Of a DNA stretch of 64,000 nucleotides, positions 37,601 to 48,747 are shown in pieces. The notes beneath the pieces are model-generated. The model was not told the DNA's origin. It made no database searches and worked only from the letters and a program-made list of their open reading frames with translations. Source of the stretch: Dipteronia dyeriana (lineage: Eukaryota; Streptophyta; Magnoliopsida; Sapindales; Sapindaceae); the NCBI GenBank assembly GCA_032871835.1, contig CM065296.1, positions 1,002,001-1,066,000 on the forward strand, written 5' to 3'. The position numbers and the translations under genes were made by a program. How positions within the stretch are numbered: the stretch's first letter is position 1; each line of letters begins with the position of its first letter.

Positions 37601-37891
37601 ATGGAAGCAAACGGTAAGACTGTTGACGTCCACAGGCTCAATGCCATTTTTAAATGTATGCAGGAACGGATCACAAATGCTGAGGAAACCAGTCGTAAGG
37701 AGCATGAAAATTTTGGACGTCTAAATGTTGATTATTCTATTTTGATGGGAAAATTCCAGAATCTTGAAGCTGAAATTATGAATTTATATCTTCAGATCGA
37801 AGTAAGAGACAATGAACTCAATGGACTCTACAAACTTGTTGAACATATTCAGCGGTAGTTGATGGCCTTCAATATTCCACCCTCACCCTGA
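37601..37891 (+). pseudogene. Second copy of the coiled-coil gene, with a late stop
   Basis: The ATG at 37601 opens a frame of 85 residues ending in TAG at 37856-37858. In the same frame the sequence continues with LMAFNIPPSP and a TGA at 37889-37891, which matches the last residues of the copy at 5322 (LTTFNIPPST). So the TAG truncates the protein by about 11 residues. Shared blocks are HRLNAIF and DNELNGLY. A two-residue indel and about one third substitutions separate the copies. Coiled-coil spacing is kept. The gene may still make a slightly shortened protein. As in the first copy, the family is unrecognised. Confidence 0.55.
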
Positions 37892-38034
37892 AGAAAGAAA
37901 AAACACATCGAATCTGTTATTCCTTAGAAAAACACATTTCACATTCTTCATTTCATGTTTTGTAGCACATCCACATGTTGTACCGTTGACCTTAGCGTAT
38001 TAATGAAATAAATAATTATTGCAAAAAAATGATT

Positions 38035-38650
38035 TCAGTTGTGTTTTGTTTATTTTTTTTATCATATTTCTTCATTCCTTTAATCGGTACCGTAACAGAA
38101 CAAGATGAACATGTTAAACACCAAAACAGAACAAAGTTTCTTTAATAATTTTGGTTTAATATTAAATTAAACAACACCAATAGTGCCAAAACCCTCTCAG
38201 ACATGGAATATAACAGACTGAAAGTCCATATTTTATATCTGACAACTTGTAGACAAATTTGTAAATTGTCATCCATATGTAAAAACGATGAAGATTGTTT
38301 CCCTGCAACTGTGGACGTGAGCAAGAGTTGATGGGTTAGGCAAATATTGGGTTGCAAATAAATATGCATTGAAATGGTATATAAAGCAAAGAAGAATCTG
38401 GTTACACTTCCAATGCTCACTATACTGAACTAACACCCAAGACATAGTATCCTTAGACTCAGAAAAAAAAATCAAATCAATCAATAACAGTATTATACCT
38501 AGGCTCACAAATATTATGTCGGACTCAGTTTATCTTATTTTCAATGCTCAAACAAATTTATAACAGAACTCAACAAGTTCTTACCCGGGCTCAAGACATG
38601 GGTTCCATTTAACAATTACACTATCAAACAACAATAACTGGAAATGGATT
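38035..38650. repeat. 3' flank of the coiled-coil module (repeat family)
   Basis: The sequence after the gene matches that after the first copy and the 33.8 and 35.5 kb copies: 'acagaacaagatgaacatg', 'ttaaacaacacc', 'ctctcagac', 'gatgaagattg', 'tgcaactgtggacgtgag'. It marks the downstream part of the repeated element. No gene is seen. Confidence 0.5.
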
Positions 38651-38662
38651 TTGTGCATGTAT

Positions 38663-39298
38663 TATTGTTGGGTGTAGTTAACAATGATCACTTAACTTCT
38701 TTTTTCAACAAAGTGTTTCCTATGGTCACTACCAAATTATTTAAGTTTACGTGAGAGCATTGGGTCACTACAATGTGTTTCAACAATGTCATTTCATGCT
38801 ACCTCTTAACCTCTGAAGTATGTTCAACGGTGGGGATTCAATTGCATTTCTAGTTAATGTGATAGTTTGAGATGTTGACGGAACAAGGCTTAACTGATTT
38901 GCTAACCATAATATGACATTCTTTTGGGGACTTTTGCTTTGGTCTCTCTGGCAAACAATTGTTCGCATCATCCAACACTACCCTTCTTATTTTGTGACTC
39001 ACATGCTCTATCCACACAATTGAAGTAGTTGTATGAGAATGTGAATTGTTCAAACTGTCCAACTTGCACAGATTCTCAGAGACAACCCGTTCTTAACCTT
39101 GCCAAGGCCTTTGAATGTCCTTGGCAATATGCCAATTAATGAATTTGAAGCAACATCAAAAGCTGACATATTTACAAGATTTCCAATCTCAGCTGGCAAA
39201 CAACCCACAAGCTTATTGTTTGCAAAAATCATGTCATAGTTACAACTATTTATGTGTAAGAGACATTTTATCAAACACTTTAACTACACCCAACAATA
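38663..39298. mobile_element. Candidate element: LRX fragment between 19-bp inverted repeats
   Basis: tattgttgggtgtagttaa at 38663-38681 is repeated as its exact reverse complement at 39280-39298. The 636-base segment contains an LRR gene fragment and little else. I could not find a target duplication outside the repeats, so the mobile nature is inferred. Confidence 0.4.
38850..39274 (-). pseudogene. Leucine-rich-repeat extensin (LRX)-like fragment
   Basis: On the minus strand, the frame at 39274-39050 contains LRR units: IFANNKLVGCLPAEIGNLVN followed by MSAFDVASNSLIGILP. A second frame (39062-38850) continues with NLCKLDSLNN and then NNCLPERPKQKSPKECHI, matching the cysteine-containing cap that closes the LRR domain of LRX and related wall proteins (typically a NCLPxRPxQRSxxEC pattern). 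The two parts are in different frames, so an indel lies near 39060. Signal peptide, N-terminal LRRs and any extensin tail are missing. In intact LRX proteins this domain binds cell-wall RALF peptides. This piece is a fragment, perhaps carried by a transposon. Confidence 0.6.
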
Positions 39299-39299
39299 C

Positions 39300-40540
39300 T
39301 ACATACACAAACCCCAATTGGTGGTTAAGAAATCCAAACCCTCAATCCCTTAATCTATCCAAAACATTTCAGACTTAAAAAACAAAGAAAGAGAACAATG
39401 GTAATTTAAAACTTCAATATCATTTCGGGACTTGCATTGATTGTGTATGTTCAATTTCAAAAACTTCACAGAGTAAGCTGGATTGAAGAAGGTGACAACA
39501 CTTTCAATAATCCGGTCGCTGGCAAGATTCCGGTCGGGAGCAAGATTCAAGTGTGGTAGTGAGGACAATGGGATTTGAACAGTAGTAACAACAGTGGATT
39601 TCGGTTCACAGTGAGGACGATGGGATTTGAAATGGGAAGAATGACTGACCGATTGAGAATTTGTTACAGAAGAATGATGGAGAAGATGAGAACGATGGTT
39701 TGAATGTACTCGGTCAACTGAAGGAGAAGATGACAAGGGTAGTTTCGTTCTTACACTTTGTAGAAGGGTAATTTTGACATTTTGTATGGTTTAATTGTGG
39801 AGGGCATTATTGTCTTCTAAAGGCTATTTCCTAGAAACTAAACATTATGAATACCATATTTACAATTGTTTTGCCAATGGACTATTTCCTAAAAAGTAAA
39901 CAATGAGAAAGGCTATATATGCAAAGACCCCTTTGTAAACTTGTATAATTTGAGTTGAATTCAAGGCTTCAAAATCAATGTCCAGGGCTTAAAACCCCTG
40001 TTGAGGCTTGAAATCCTTATTCAAGGCTTCAAAATCAATGCACATGACTTCAAAAACAATGTTCATGGCTTAAAATCCATTTTCAAGGCTTGAAATCTCT
40101 TTTCGGGCCTTGAAATCCTTATCTAAGGCTTCAAAATCAAAGTCTAGAGCTTCAAATCCATGTTCAGGGCCTCACATAAAATATCAAGTTTACGAGATAT
40201 TATTTTTACTTTTAGTTCAAGACTCATATCTAAATGTCTTCATTATGGGTTCATGTAACTAATTGCAAACACATTCACTTTAAGTGGGATTTTCAAAAGA
40301 GAATCCTGAGAAAATGACTCCATCCCAATGCATTTGAGGACTGTATTTGTCCCAATCTCTTCAGAAATTCTCTTAAAACAGGCTTTACAAGTGACCTTCG
40401 TTCAAATATTTGCTTAACCTTGAGCAATATAATTCACAGCAAGTTTTTTGATCCTTGAACAAACTCTATTTGATGTTATCTGGATTTATTGATTTATTTT
40501 TGCGTTGCGTTTGCTTGAAAAATGAAGTAATTAGAATATT
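39300..40540. other. Non-coding; short-unit repeats at 39950-40185
   Basis: From 39300 to 39940 I see only an unrecognised minus-strand frame (39736-39350, serine/histidine-rich, no good ATG). From 39950 to 40185 about eight imperfect units of ~26-30 bases recur, each with 'aggcttcaaaatcaatg' or 'gggcttgaaatcc', recalling the 'gcctgg' tracts of the Mutator-like family. Nothing further is seen to 40540. Confidence 0.5.
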
Positions 40541-40552
40541 TTGGCAATTATG

Positions 40553-41067
40553 CAGCCTGTGGAGACATTTGACTCATTCGAGGTTGAATAAGAACCAAAA
40601 AAGAAAGTTGTTGTACTGCATAAAAGATTCGGAAACGGTGACCTTATTAGAATTGAATTAAACAAAAACTTGTCTAACTTGACTATTGATGTTTCTAAGG
40701 AAGGCGGTGGTTCTGATGCGGTGAGGCTTTCCCGCCAGTGGTTATGGTGGGACGACAATCCAGATGAACCCTTGCGATTTGACCTTGCTTATGAAGTTAA
40801 ACCGGACTCATCATACAATCGACATGATATAATTATGTATGAGTATGATTTTATACAGCTCCCTTCTTATCTTGAACTTATGTTTTTTGCTTCTTTTTTT
40901 TCCTCAGGTGTGATGATAAATTTATAGAGCTCTTAGACGCAAGAGGGGTAAACAGGAAACTCTGCAATTACCTGGATCAGTATTGGGAGAGAGCAAGGAA
41001 GATAAGACAGGATATTGAACAGTATAAATGCTTGCAAATTGTTCGTTCTTTTATAGAAAATAATTAG
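40553..41067 (+). pseudogene. p32/MAM33-like mitochondrial glycoprotein fragment
   Basis: One exon-like frame (about 40553-40870) reads VETFDSFEVE, a TAA, then KKKVVVLHKRFGNGDLIRIE and further. A second (40908-41067, after a pyrimidine tract and CAG) reads KFIELLDARGVNRKLCNYLD and ends FIENN-stop. The layout resembles the C-terminal two thirds of the p32/MAM33 family, acidic doughnut-shaped mitochondrial matrix proteins: a beta segment of the type VVLxRxFxGE, then a terminal helix with LxxRGVxxxLxxYL. The internal TAA and missing N-terminal part (including the presequence) indicate a pseudogene. The family call is from memory of the fold pattern and is tentative. Confidence 0.4.
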
Positions 41068-41740
41068 AATTAGATGCTTGTCATCTAGATCAATTTGCTT
41101 ATTTTTTATTTATTTTATCATTATTTTCTTGTATATGGAAATGGACAAATTTTTTGGTTATTAGTCCTCAATTTTGTTCCGAGTTGTTCATTCTCTTATA
41201 TATAGAAGAGCATTAGACGGTTGCATGTCATCCGAATTTGTTGCAAGATTTTTGAGAATACATGGAATGAAGCTGCTCAACATGAAAGTATTAGCCGTTG
41301 GAAATCTTATTTTGATGTCCTAGTGATTAGGAAGTTTGTTTAACGTAGAAAATTCCTTCCAAAACACCCGTCCATTTTTCTTTGCTTGAAGTATTCTGTT
41401 GTGTTTTCAATCTATTAACAGTGGCATCAGAGCCCGGCTGAGAAAAGTGAGAGAAAGAGTGTAGTTGCAGCAGTTACCTTTTTTTTTCACTTTCATCGCA
41501 GCAGACATTAGTGTATGATGTGATTTGTGTTGTTTTCGTCTTTTTGTTAGATGGCAAAATTAGAGAAGTTCTTGGATGCATCTTATGCATCTAAGTTTTC
41601 GTCAAATTAGAGATCAGAATCAATAATAAAGTAATGATTTAATTAGAAAACGTAATTTTTTGTTCAATTATATACATGGACCGTGATTCTTTTTTTTTCA
41701 TAATTAATTTAGAAAATTTTGGGTGTGCTTATCTAAATTT
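41068..41740. other. Non-coding; possible LTR-retroelement primer site relic
   Basis: tggcatcagagcc at about 41423 resembles the initiator-Met primer binding site, and the preceding 'ctattaaca' could be an LTR end. No internal coding sequence or second LTR is seen, so this is at most a relic. Confidence 0.25.
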
Positions 41741-42460
41741 ATTCAATTATGGTCTGTAAATTTTTTAACTGTCGTTAGTGGCCGCCGCCGCGAGGTGAAG
41801 GGATGGGGTTTCACAGCGGCTACAGCAGGTGTGGTTGTGGTTGATGGGTTTGGTTGGATTTGAGCCAGTGATGGTGTGGTTGATTGGTTTTTGGATTTGG
41901 ATTTGGGGGTTGGAGTTTGGTGACTGGCATGAATGGTGGTGGGTTTTGGTTTGAGAGATGGATATGTTTGGGTTCTGGTGTTGAAATCCATTTTTTTTAA
42001 TTGATTTTCAGTTTCCGGTTGATTGAATTATTTGGAAAAAAAAATTGATTTCAGTTTCTTGTTTTGATTATGGTGAATGGATTAAAAATCAGTGGTTTCG
42101 GCTTCGTTGTTTTGATTGGTGATTAAAAATGGTGAAAAATCAAAATTGATTTTCATCAACTTCTTGTGGTTAGGATCACGGTGCTGGGGGCTTTTGGTTG
42201 AACTCAAACCCAATTCTTGACTATTATTTTTTTTTAATATGGCCGATTCTTGGTTATGGGTTTGGGTTTTTTGTTGGTGATGATGGTGGTCAGGTTTTGG
42301 GTGTAGGTGTGGTGGTGGTGGTCAGGTTCTGGTTTTGGGTGTTGGTATAGTGTTCTAGGTTTGGTTCTGGTTCTGGTTCTAGATGCTGGGTTTGGTTCTG
42401 ATGTTCTGACTTCTGATGATGATGATGTTGTTGTTGTTGAATCTAATTTATTTATTTAAA
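41740..42460. repeat. GT-rich low-complexity tract
   Basis: The plus strand is dominated by 'ggttttgg', 'gttctggttctgg' and 'gatgatgatg' words. The minus strand from 41991 has an ATG-started frame of 82 residues rich in Pro, Thr and Lys. It could be the start of a captured gene, but nothing in it is recognisable and the composition explains the open frame. Confidence 0.5.
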
Positions 42461-43516
42461 ATCTAAATATAGAGATGAAATTCATCTCTTGTTTAAAACA
42501 AAAATTAGAGGCAACCGCGATATGCGACCCTCTGACCCTGTTAGATTCCACTTGATTTTCAATGAAAAATCTAACAGAAGAATTAAACGAGATAATACTG
42601 AAAATCAAAGGACCAATTTGTATATTATGACAAACTAGAGGGAGTAAAATGAATTTAACCCTATATAGTATATATAATGGCATTCAAGAATAGAATTTCC
42701 ATAAAATTTTACACATTCCTAATCAGCAACTTGAATTCCGAACTTTACTACTAAATGTAACGTTCACAAATTATGTATATGATATTATAAGTTTAACATT
42801 TAAGTCTATGGTTTTCAACAACAAAAAAAATTAACTCGATAAACTTCTGAACGGGAGTCGAGATTATCCAGTAATAAACACTTCACGTACACCCATATGG
42901 TTAAGTTTGGGGGTTTGGATCACATGATCTCAATCCTCTCCCAATTCTAAAATTTGTAATAGTAAATTCTACAAACAAATTACATGAAAGCTTACTTCGT
43001 CTCAGTTTAACACCATAACCCTCTTAGTTGGTTATGTTATGAGTGAGTATTATAAGCCCCTCACACTCACATCAATGAAATCGTTGATTCAAATTGTATT
43101 CACCTCAATCAAATATCAAATTTGTAATATTAGTTCAAAAACTCCATAAACTTATACAGAAATGTGTCCTTCATCTAGTTTTCAGGTTTCAACACGTGAA
43201 CCATCTTAGATAGCTAGTTATATTGGGACTTTTGAATCAAGTGGATAGCACTTAATTATGTAGTGAAGCAAGTGTGAGTGAAGGAAGCCGATGACATGTT
43301 GTTGGGATGTGTGTCACTATCAATTGGTGCATATTCAGTATTGAGTACTGCTCACAAGTCCTCCAATTCCCATCGCACGTTTCAAGACTTGTGAATATAC
43401 ATACAAGATGTGTTCATGTGAAAGATATATCTGTCCATTTTCAGGATCTGGAAAATAGGACAACACATTAAATTTATGGTCCTCGTGATATTTCTGATGG
43501 GGAACGAATTTGGTCA
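42461..43516. other. No feature recognised
   Basis: AT-rich DNA with only short unrelated frames. I see no gene, terminal repeat or microsatellite of note. Confidence 0.5.
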
Positions 43517-43524
43517 TGTGAGAG

Positions 43525-44087
43525 CAATATTCTAGTAGGCGCTAGCGCTAGTCGTACGGTGGACCAGCACCTAGCTTCTAGGTACCGCTTAGGCGGTAAG
43601 CTTTTTTTCTTTTCTTTTCACCCCCTTTAAACAAATCACAACCTGATTAAATCTAACAAAATGAATAAATATCCACATAAAATCATTAGAATTCTTAAGA
43701 AAATGATAATTTTACAGATCTAAAAAACAAAATGAAACAAAACAGAACACTGGAATGGTGGTTTCAATTGGAATGTGGTTTCAATTATTAGTCCAGCTGA
43801 AATTGTTTATGGTGGTTTCAATTGGAATATATGTTTGAGAAATGAGAATATTAGGTTTACTAACAAAAACACTGAAAACAGTGTTGTTTTAAGAAGAAAA
43901 AAAATTAAAAAAAAAATAATGCATAAGCCGATTAATCGGCTTGCCTAGACGGGTTAGACGCCCGATTAGACGGCCACCTAGGTGGGTTTAGCGCCCGACT
44001 AGGCGTCCGACTGTCTAAGAAGGCCAATTAAAGGAAAATCGAGACGGCCGGACCCACCTAATGCCTAGGCCGAATACTAGAACACTA
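43525..44087 (+). mobile_element. hAT-type MITE, copy 1 (cg-rich ends)
   Basis: The 563-base element begins caatattctagtaggcgcta and ends ggccgaatactagaacacta. It is flanked by the 8-bp direct repeat tgtgagag (43517-43524 and 44088-44095). The ends form an imperfect inverted repeat (ttctagta) with GC-rich 'gcctaggcgg'-like subterminal blocks. Copy 2 at 44757-45614 is in the opposite orientation. Confidence 0.85.
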
Positions 44088-44095
44088 TGTGAGAG

Positions 44096-44748
44096 TAATG
44101 TTGGACAATTCCATCATATGGGGTCACACATGTGAATATTAAATGTGTTGTGCTATCTTTTTGTTAAGCCTAAATTAAAGTGATCTAATTAAGATTTAAA
44201 GTATTAAGGCTTAAGGGTATAATTGTCATGGAATTAATGTGTAGATACCAGAGTGCTATTTCGAATTAGAAATAGCCAACATATAATAATTTGATTATTA
44301 TATATATTTAGGGTTATGGTCCCCAAATTACACGATACTTTTGTTTTCTCTGTATCCCCATCAACAGAGCAAAATAGAACACGGTAGGGTTCATAAAGGT
44401 CGTGATAATTTGGAAGATCACAACTCGTTCACAAATCTCCAGCGATGGATTTAGGTACGCTTCCGCTTATTGATTCTTTTCCACTTTTCTCTTGAATTGA
44501 CATGGGTCAATATTGTATATTTAGTGTTTGATTAAGTATGTATAGAAACATGTTTAGGTTAAACATTCGGATTAATTTTGTGCCTAAGCATGTTATAGTT
44601 TTGTGTTAATCGAATTCCTAACAAGTAACTATTCAGGCCACCCCACTAATGCAATAATCTCTGAATTTACGTCCCATATAGTTTGATCTGATCTCAAGTT
44701 GATTAAAAAAGTTCCCCTCTCAATCTTGATTACCAGTGGGTGTCATGA
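44096..44748. other. Spacer between the two inverted MITEs
   Basis: About 650 bases of AT-rich DNA with no recognised feature. It would be the loop if the two flanking MITEs paired in one transcript. Confidence 0.5.
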
Positions 44749-44756
44749 CAACAAAG

Positions 44757-45614
44757 CATTGTTCTAGTATTCGGCCCAGGCGGGTGCCTAGCCATTAGAT
44801 GGGTCCGGCCGTTGCGATTCTGTTTTAATCGGTCTTCCTAGACGATTGGACGCCTAAGCGGCCGCCTAGCCCGACTTGTGAAGCCAATTAATCGGCTTAT
44901 GCGTTTTTATTTTTTTATTTATTTTTTAAAAAAACAACACTGCTTTCAGTGTTTTTGTTAGTAAACATAATATTCTCATTTCTCAAACATACATTCCAAT
45001 TGAAACCACCATAAACAGTTTCAGCTAGACTAATAAAAACCAGACAAACATTTTTCATTTAATTTTTTTCTTTTTTCTTTTTATTATGGAATAGTGTATT
45101 AGTCTTAACAAGTTTTATACTAAGTGTATTTAATTTTCACACAAATTGAAAATCATTTTGACCTAATATGTAAAACAATTTCAACAGGCTTATACTATTG
45201 TGGTTTTATTTAGAAAATCAAAAATGGGTATAAGGTCAAAGTGATGAAATCTATTTTGGGTACGTGTGTGTGTATATATATATATAAAAAGTATGTAACA
45301 AACTATCATCAGGCTCATTTTTGTTGTTACTTTTACTGACTATATGCAGCTATCCCAAGAAGCCTATATTATACTAAATTTTGTTGTTTTTATGACTGAT
45401 TTGGTTTGTTTTATTTTGTTTGTTAGATCTATAAAATTATTAATTTCTTGACAATTCTAATGATTTTATGTGAATCTTTATTCACTTTGTTAGATTTAAT
45501 CAAGTTGTGATTTGTTTAAAAGATGAGTAAAAAAAAAAACTTGACGCCTAGATGCCCTAGGTGCTGGTCCACCGTACAACTAGCGTCTAGCGCCTAACGC
45601 CTACTAAAACATTG
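44757..45614 (-). mobile_element. hAT-type MITE, copy 2, inverted relative to copy 1
   Basis: The 858-base element begins cattgttctagtattcgg and ends gcctactaaaacattg, flanked by the 8-bp repeat caacaaag (44749-44756 and 45615-45622). Its reverse complement matches copy 1 at both ends ('gtacggtggaccagcac') and in the middle ('attggaatatatgtttgaga'-like). It has roughly 300 extra AT-rich bases in the centre. Confidence 0.85.
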
Positions 45615-45622
45615 CAACAAAG

Positions 45623-46622
45623 TGATAATTAATGTAATTGAAATATTCAACAAAGCAACATTAGATGTAAATGACCGCTGCCTAATGTTCTTTGGTGGCA
45701 AATGACCTATTCAATTAGAGAATCACCGTAATTTGATGGTAAATGACGTTATTTAATTAGGGAATATGTCTCAAGTTTCTGAGTCCATGCAGTAAAAAAA
45801 TTAAAAAAAAAATAAGATACGAATGTGATTTATGGATACGACAATACTAGTGTTACCAATTAACAATACCGTTATAGTATTCTTTCTTTCTTGTTTTAAT
45901 GTTTTTTTTAAAGACGTCGAGAACTGACGAAATTAATTAGACTCTATAAGCATAGTCTGAAATATTACTCCCACTATCGAGGAGAGATTACACATGGACT
46001 ACAACTCTCACAATCGGAGAGAGGGTTGTTCCGACAAACTGGGAGAAAACTCCTCACACATCCTTGTAAAATGCGTATGGTAAGATTTAAAGAGATGATG
46101 TGTATCTTTATAGTATTTTAAACAAATGAAAGTCATAATAGAATCTCCAATGCAAACGTGACTTGTAAAAAAAAAAAAAGATGATACGTAGGATTAATAG
46201 ACATTCTTTTAAAAAAATCTTTCTTCAATGCAGCCGTACATGTTCAACCTCAAGCTGACGTGGTAAAAAAAAAATTAGACATTGTCAACACAACCGTCTA
46301 CTTTCAGACGGCCTGTTGTATAACCCTTTTTTAAGCTGATTAAGCAAACATTTAAAATTGACATTAATTTTTCATCTATATTTTATAATGAAATAAAATA
46401 AAAAATAAAATAGGAAATAAAAGTTGACATATCATTAAAACAAAATGTGTTTTAAACGGAAATATTGGAGATAAAATTTTAAATTGATCGTCTATCAAGT
46501 CTATATTTATACCATAAATTTTAAATTAATCGTCTATCAAGTCTATATTTATACCATATATAAAATAAGTTTCTTAACATCATTACCATATCAATAATAA
46601 TTTATATGTAAGTCATTTTTAC
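45623..46622. other. No feature recognised
   Basis: AT-rich DNA with short direct repeats such as 'attgatcgtctatcaagtct'-like pairs near 46485 and 46531. No gene is seen. Confidence 0.5.
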
Positions 46623-47128
46623 GTTAAAGGTAAAAGTGTAAAAATGGACTGGTCCGGCCCATTAGGGACGGCCGGGCCGGCCTGTTTCCAGAGAAGCAGG
46701 CCCGGCACAGCACGCCGGCCTGCCTCAGGTTGGCCGTGCCTGCGTGCCTTGCCAGGCCCCTCTGGCTGGCCGGCAGAGCCAGGCCTAACGGGCCTGGTCC
46801 GGCTGGTTAGTTTTTTGGTCCAATTTTTTTCCAAATTAAGTTTTTTTGGATTTAGGGTATAGGGTTTAGGATTTATAGTTTATGGTTAAGGGTTTAGAAT
46901 TTAAAATGAATGAAGAGAACGAACAATTATTAGGATTTGAAATGAATAAAAAGAACGAACAATTTTTTAATTATTTATTTATTTTTCACTTATGGAATTC
47001 AGTAATACATATCTACATGATTGCCTGATTAAAAACCTTACCAAGAAAAACTCAGTGGGATAAAAACTTGGTAACGGAAAAAGAGTGCAACTGTTTTACA
47101 ACTTACAAGTAAATAATAAATACATATG

Positions 47129-48084
47129 TGATGAGAATCAAGAAGCATCACCAAAGGAACTATTGCATATTCCAATTGGGCCAATTAAAAGGAAGCAAGA
47201 GGATCAAAGAAGTATTAAATGATGGGCTGATTCCGAGTTGCTAAAGTCCAAATTCTGCCCACATGAAGACCAAATCCGGGCTGAACTTCGTGGACCTCTA
47301 TAGAGAGCATCTGAAGTCAGATCGTCTATTATAATATGTTTTCGGAAAGCCCAAGACAAGATCTACAGATGATATGAAGATCCTGTCCTCCAAAACAGAT
47401 CACAAAAAGTCCAAATTTGGCCATCTATCTTATTGCGCGAAGACTTGAGTTGAGGAGTCCGAATTTCAACATATTTCCTATATTTTGGGCGACGTATGGT
47501 TGGAGGAGAATTCAATTTCAGCATATTGCCAATTTCAGCATATTCCTTATTTTATTTATTTCCCCAAATAAAGAGTTGATTTGTTTTCCAAATAAATGGT
47601 TGATTTGTTTCCCAAATTCAGCTTTCCAAATAAGGAACAAATCAACTAGTTGCTAGTTTAGTATTTATTTATTTTTCTAAAGTTGTTTGCATTTATTTTC
47701 CTGATTGTAAGGCATTAATTGCCTAATATTTATTCCCTTTTAGGTCTTAGATATTTTTAGTATAAAAGGGACCAATTGATGTAATTTGAGAATAGATTTT
47801 GAATTGAAATAAATTTGAGAGAATTTTCTCTTTGGTTCTTCATAGAACTTGTGAACTTATCAAGGTTCTACCTTGTGGCGTTCCAACCTTGATTTATCAC
47901 TCACCTTCTTTCCTATTCTTGAGTGTGGCGTCTACAGTTTTTCTTGATACCGTTGGTTCTTACCTCCTTATAGGTAACGGGTCGCGGTCCGATAAAATTT
48001 TTGTTTGTAAACTTGGTTAGAAAACGATCCTTCGTTACCATATATTGGTTCCGGGTCTCACTGCTCTTGGTGAGGTTCATATCA
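47129..48084 (+). repeat. 5' LTR of the gypsy element
   Basis: It matches 50738-51693 except at four sites. It contains a TATA-like 'agtataaaaggg' near 47759 followed by the expected start of transcription, and 'gagaattttctctttgg' downstream. An apparent frame inside it (47417-47656) is not a gene. Confidence 0.9.
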
Positions 48085-48086
48085 GT

Positions 48087-48100
48087 TGGTATCAGAGCTT
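48087..48100 (+). other. Primer binding site (initiator Met tRNA)
   Basis: tggtatcagagctt starts three bases after the LTR end. Confidence 0.85.
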
Positions 48101-48747
48101 AGGCTTCTAAATCAGGTTTAATCTATCCTTGTTCTTTCTCTTCTCTGTATTCATTTGTTTCAACAAAAAAAAAAAAAAAAGTTTGATCAAATCAGGTACC
48201 AAAAAAAAAAAAAAAAAAATACCAAAAGCTTGCTTGTGTCCACTTGATCAAGGTCGGTAAAAAAAAAAAAAAAAAAACAATTTTTTTTTTGGGTCTTGTA
48301 GTTGAACCTATATCAACTATTTCTATTCATTATCTTGATTTCGTGCATTGATATTCAAAAAAAAAAAAAATAGCTAAAGAATTTCGTCTTCATTATTCTT
48401 GTCCTTTTGCTCAGTTACTTCTATTTTTCTTGCACTTCTTGTGAGTGTCCGTATAAGTCAAAAAAAAAAAAAGGAAGAACTGAAAGAGTTAACAAAGAGT
48501 GGAAAAAGGCAAGAGTGTGTGAGCTCATCAAAGGGTAAAAGCCAAAGAATTGAGTGAAAACACGAGTGTGAGTGCCACCATCTTTGAGAGTAAACACGTG
48601 AGGGAGTGTTTGTGAGGCTTACTAATTTCTTTTGCTTTGCAGGTTTCAAATATGTCACGCGATAAAAGTAGAGACTTATCTGATGACGCACCAGAAACGA
48701 TAGATCTTAATTTTTTGTATAAAGCCATACAAAAAAACATATAGCGG

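Noticed and set aside
41743..41991. An 82-residue Pro/Thr/Lys-rich minus-strand frame
   Set aside because: The GT-rich low-complexity composition accounts for the open frame, and no promoter or domain was seen.
46619..46862. GC-rich overlapping frames on both strands rich in Pro/Gly/Arg
   Set aside because: They fall in the GC-rich subterminal block of the hAT element.
47417..47656. A 79-residue frame, duplicated at 51026-51265, looking like a repeated gene
   Set aside because: Both copies lie wholly inside the two LTRs of the gypsy element. The repetition is explained by the LTRs.
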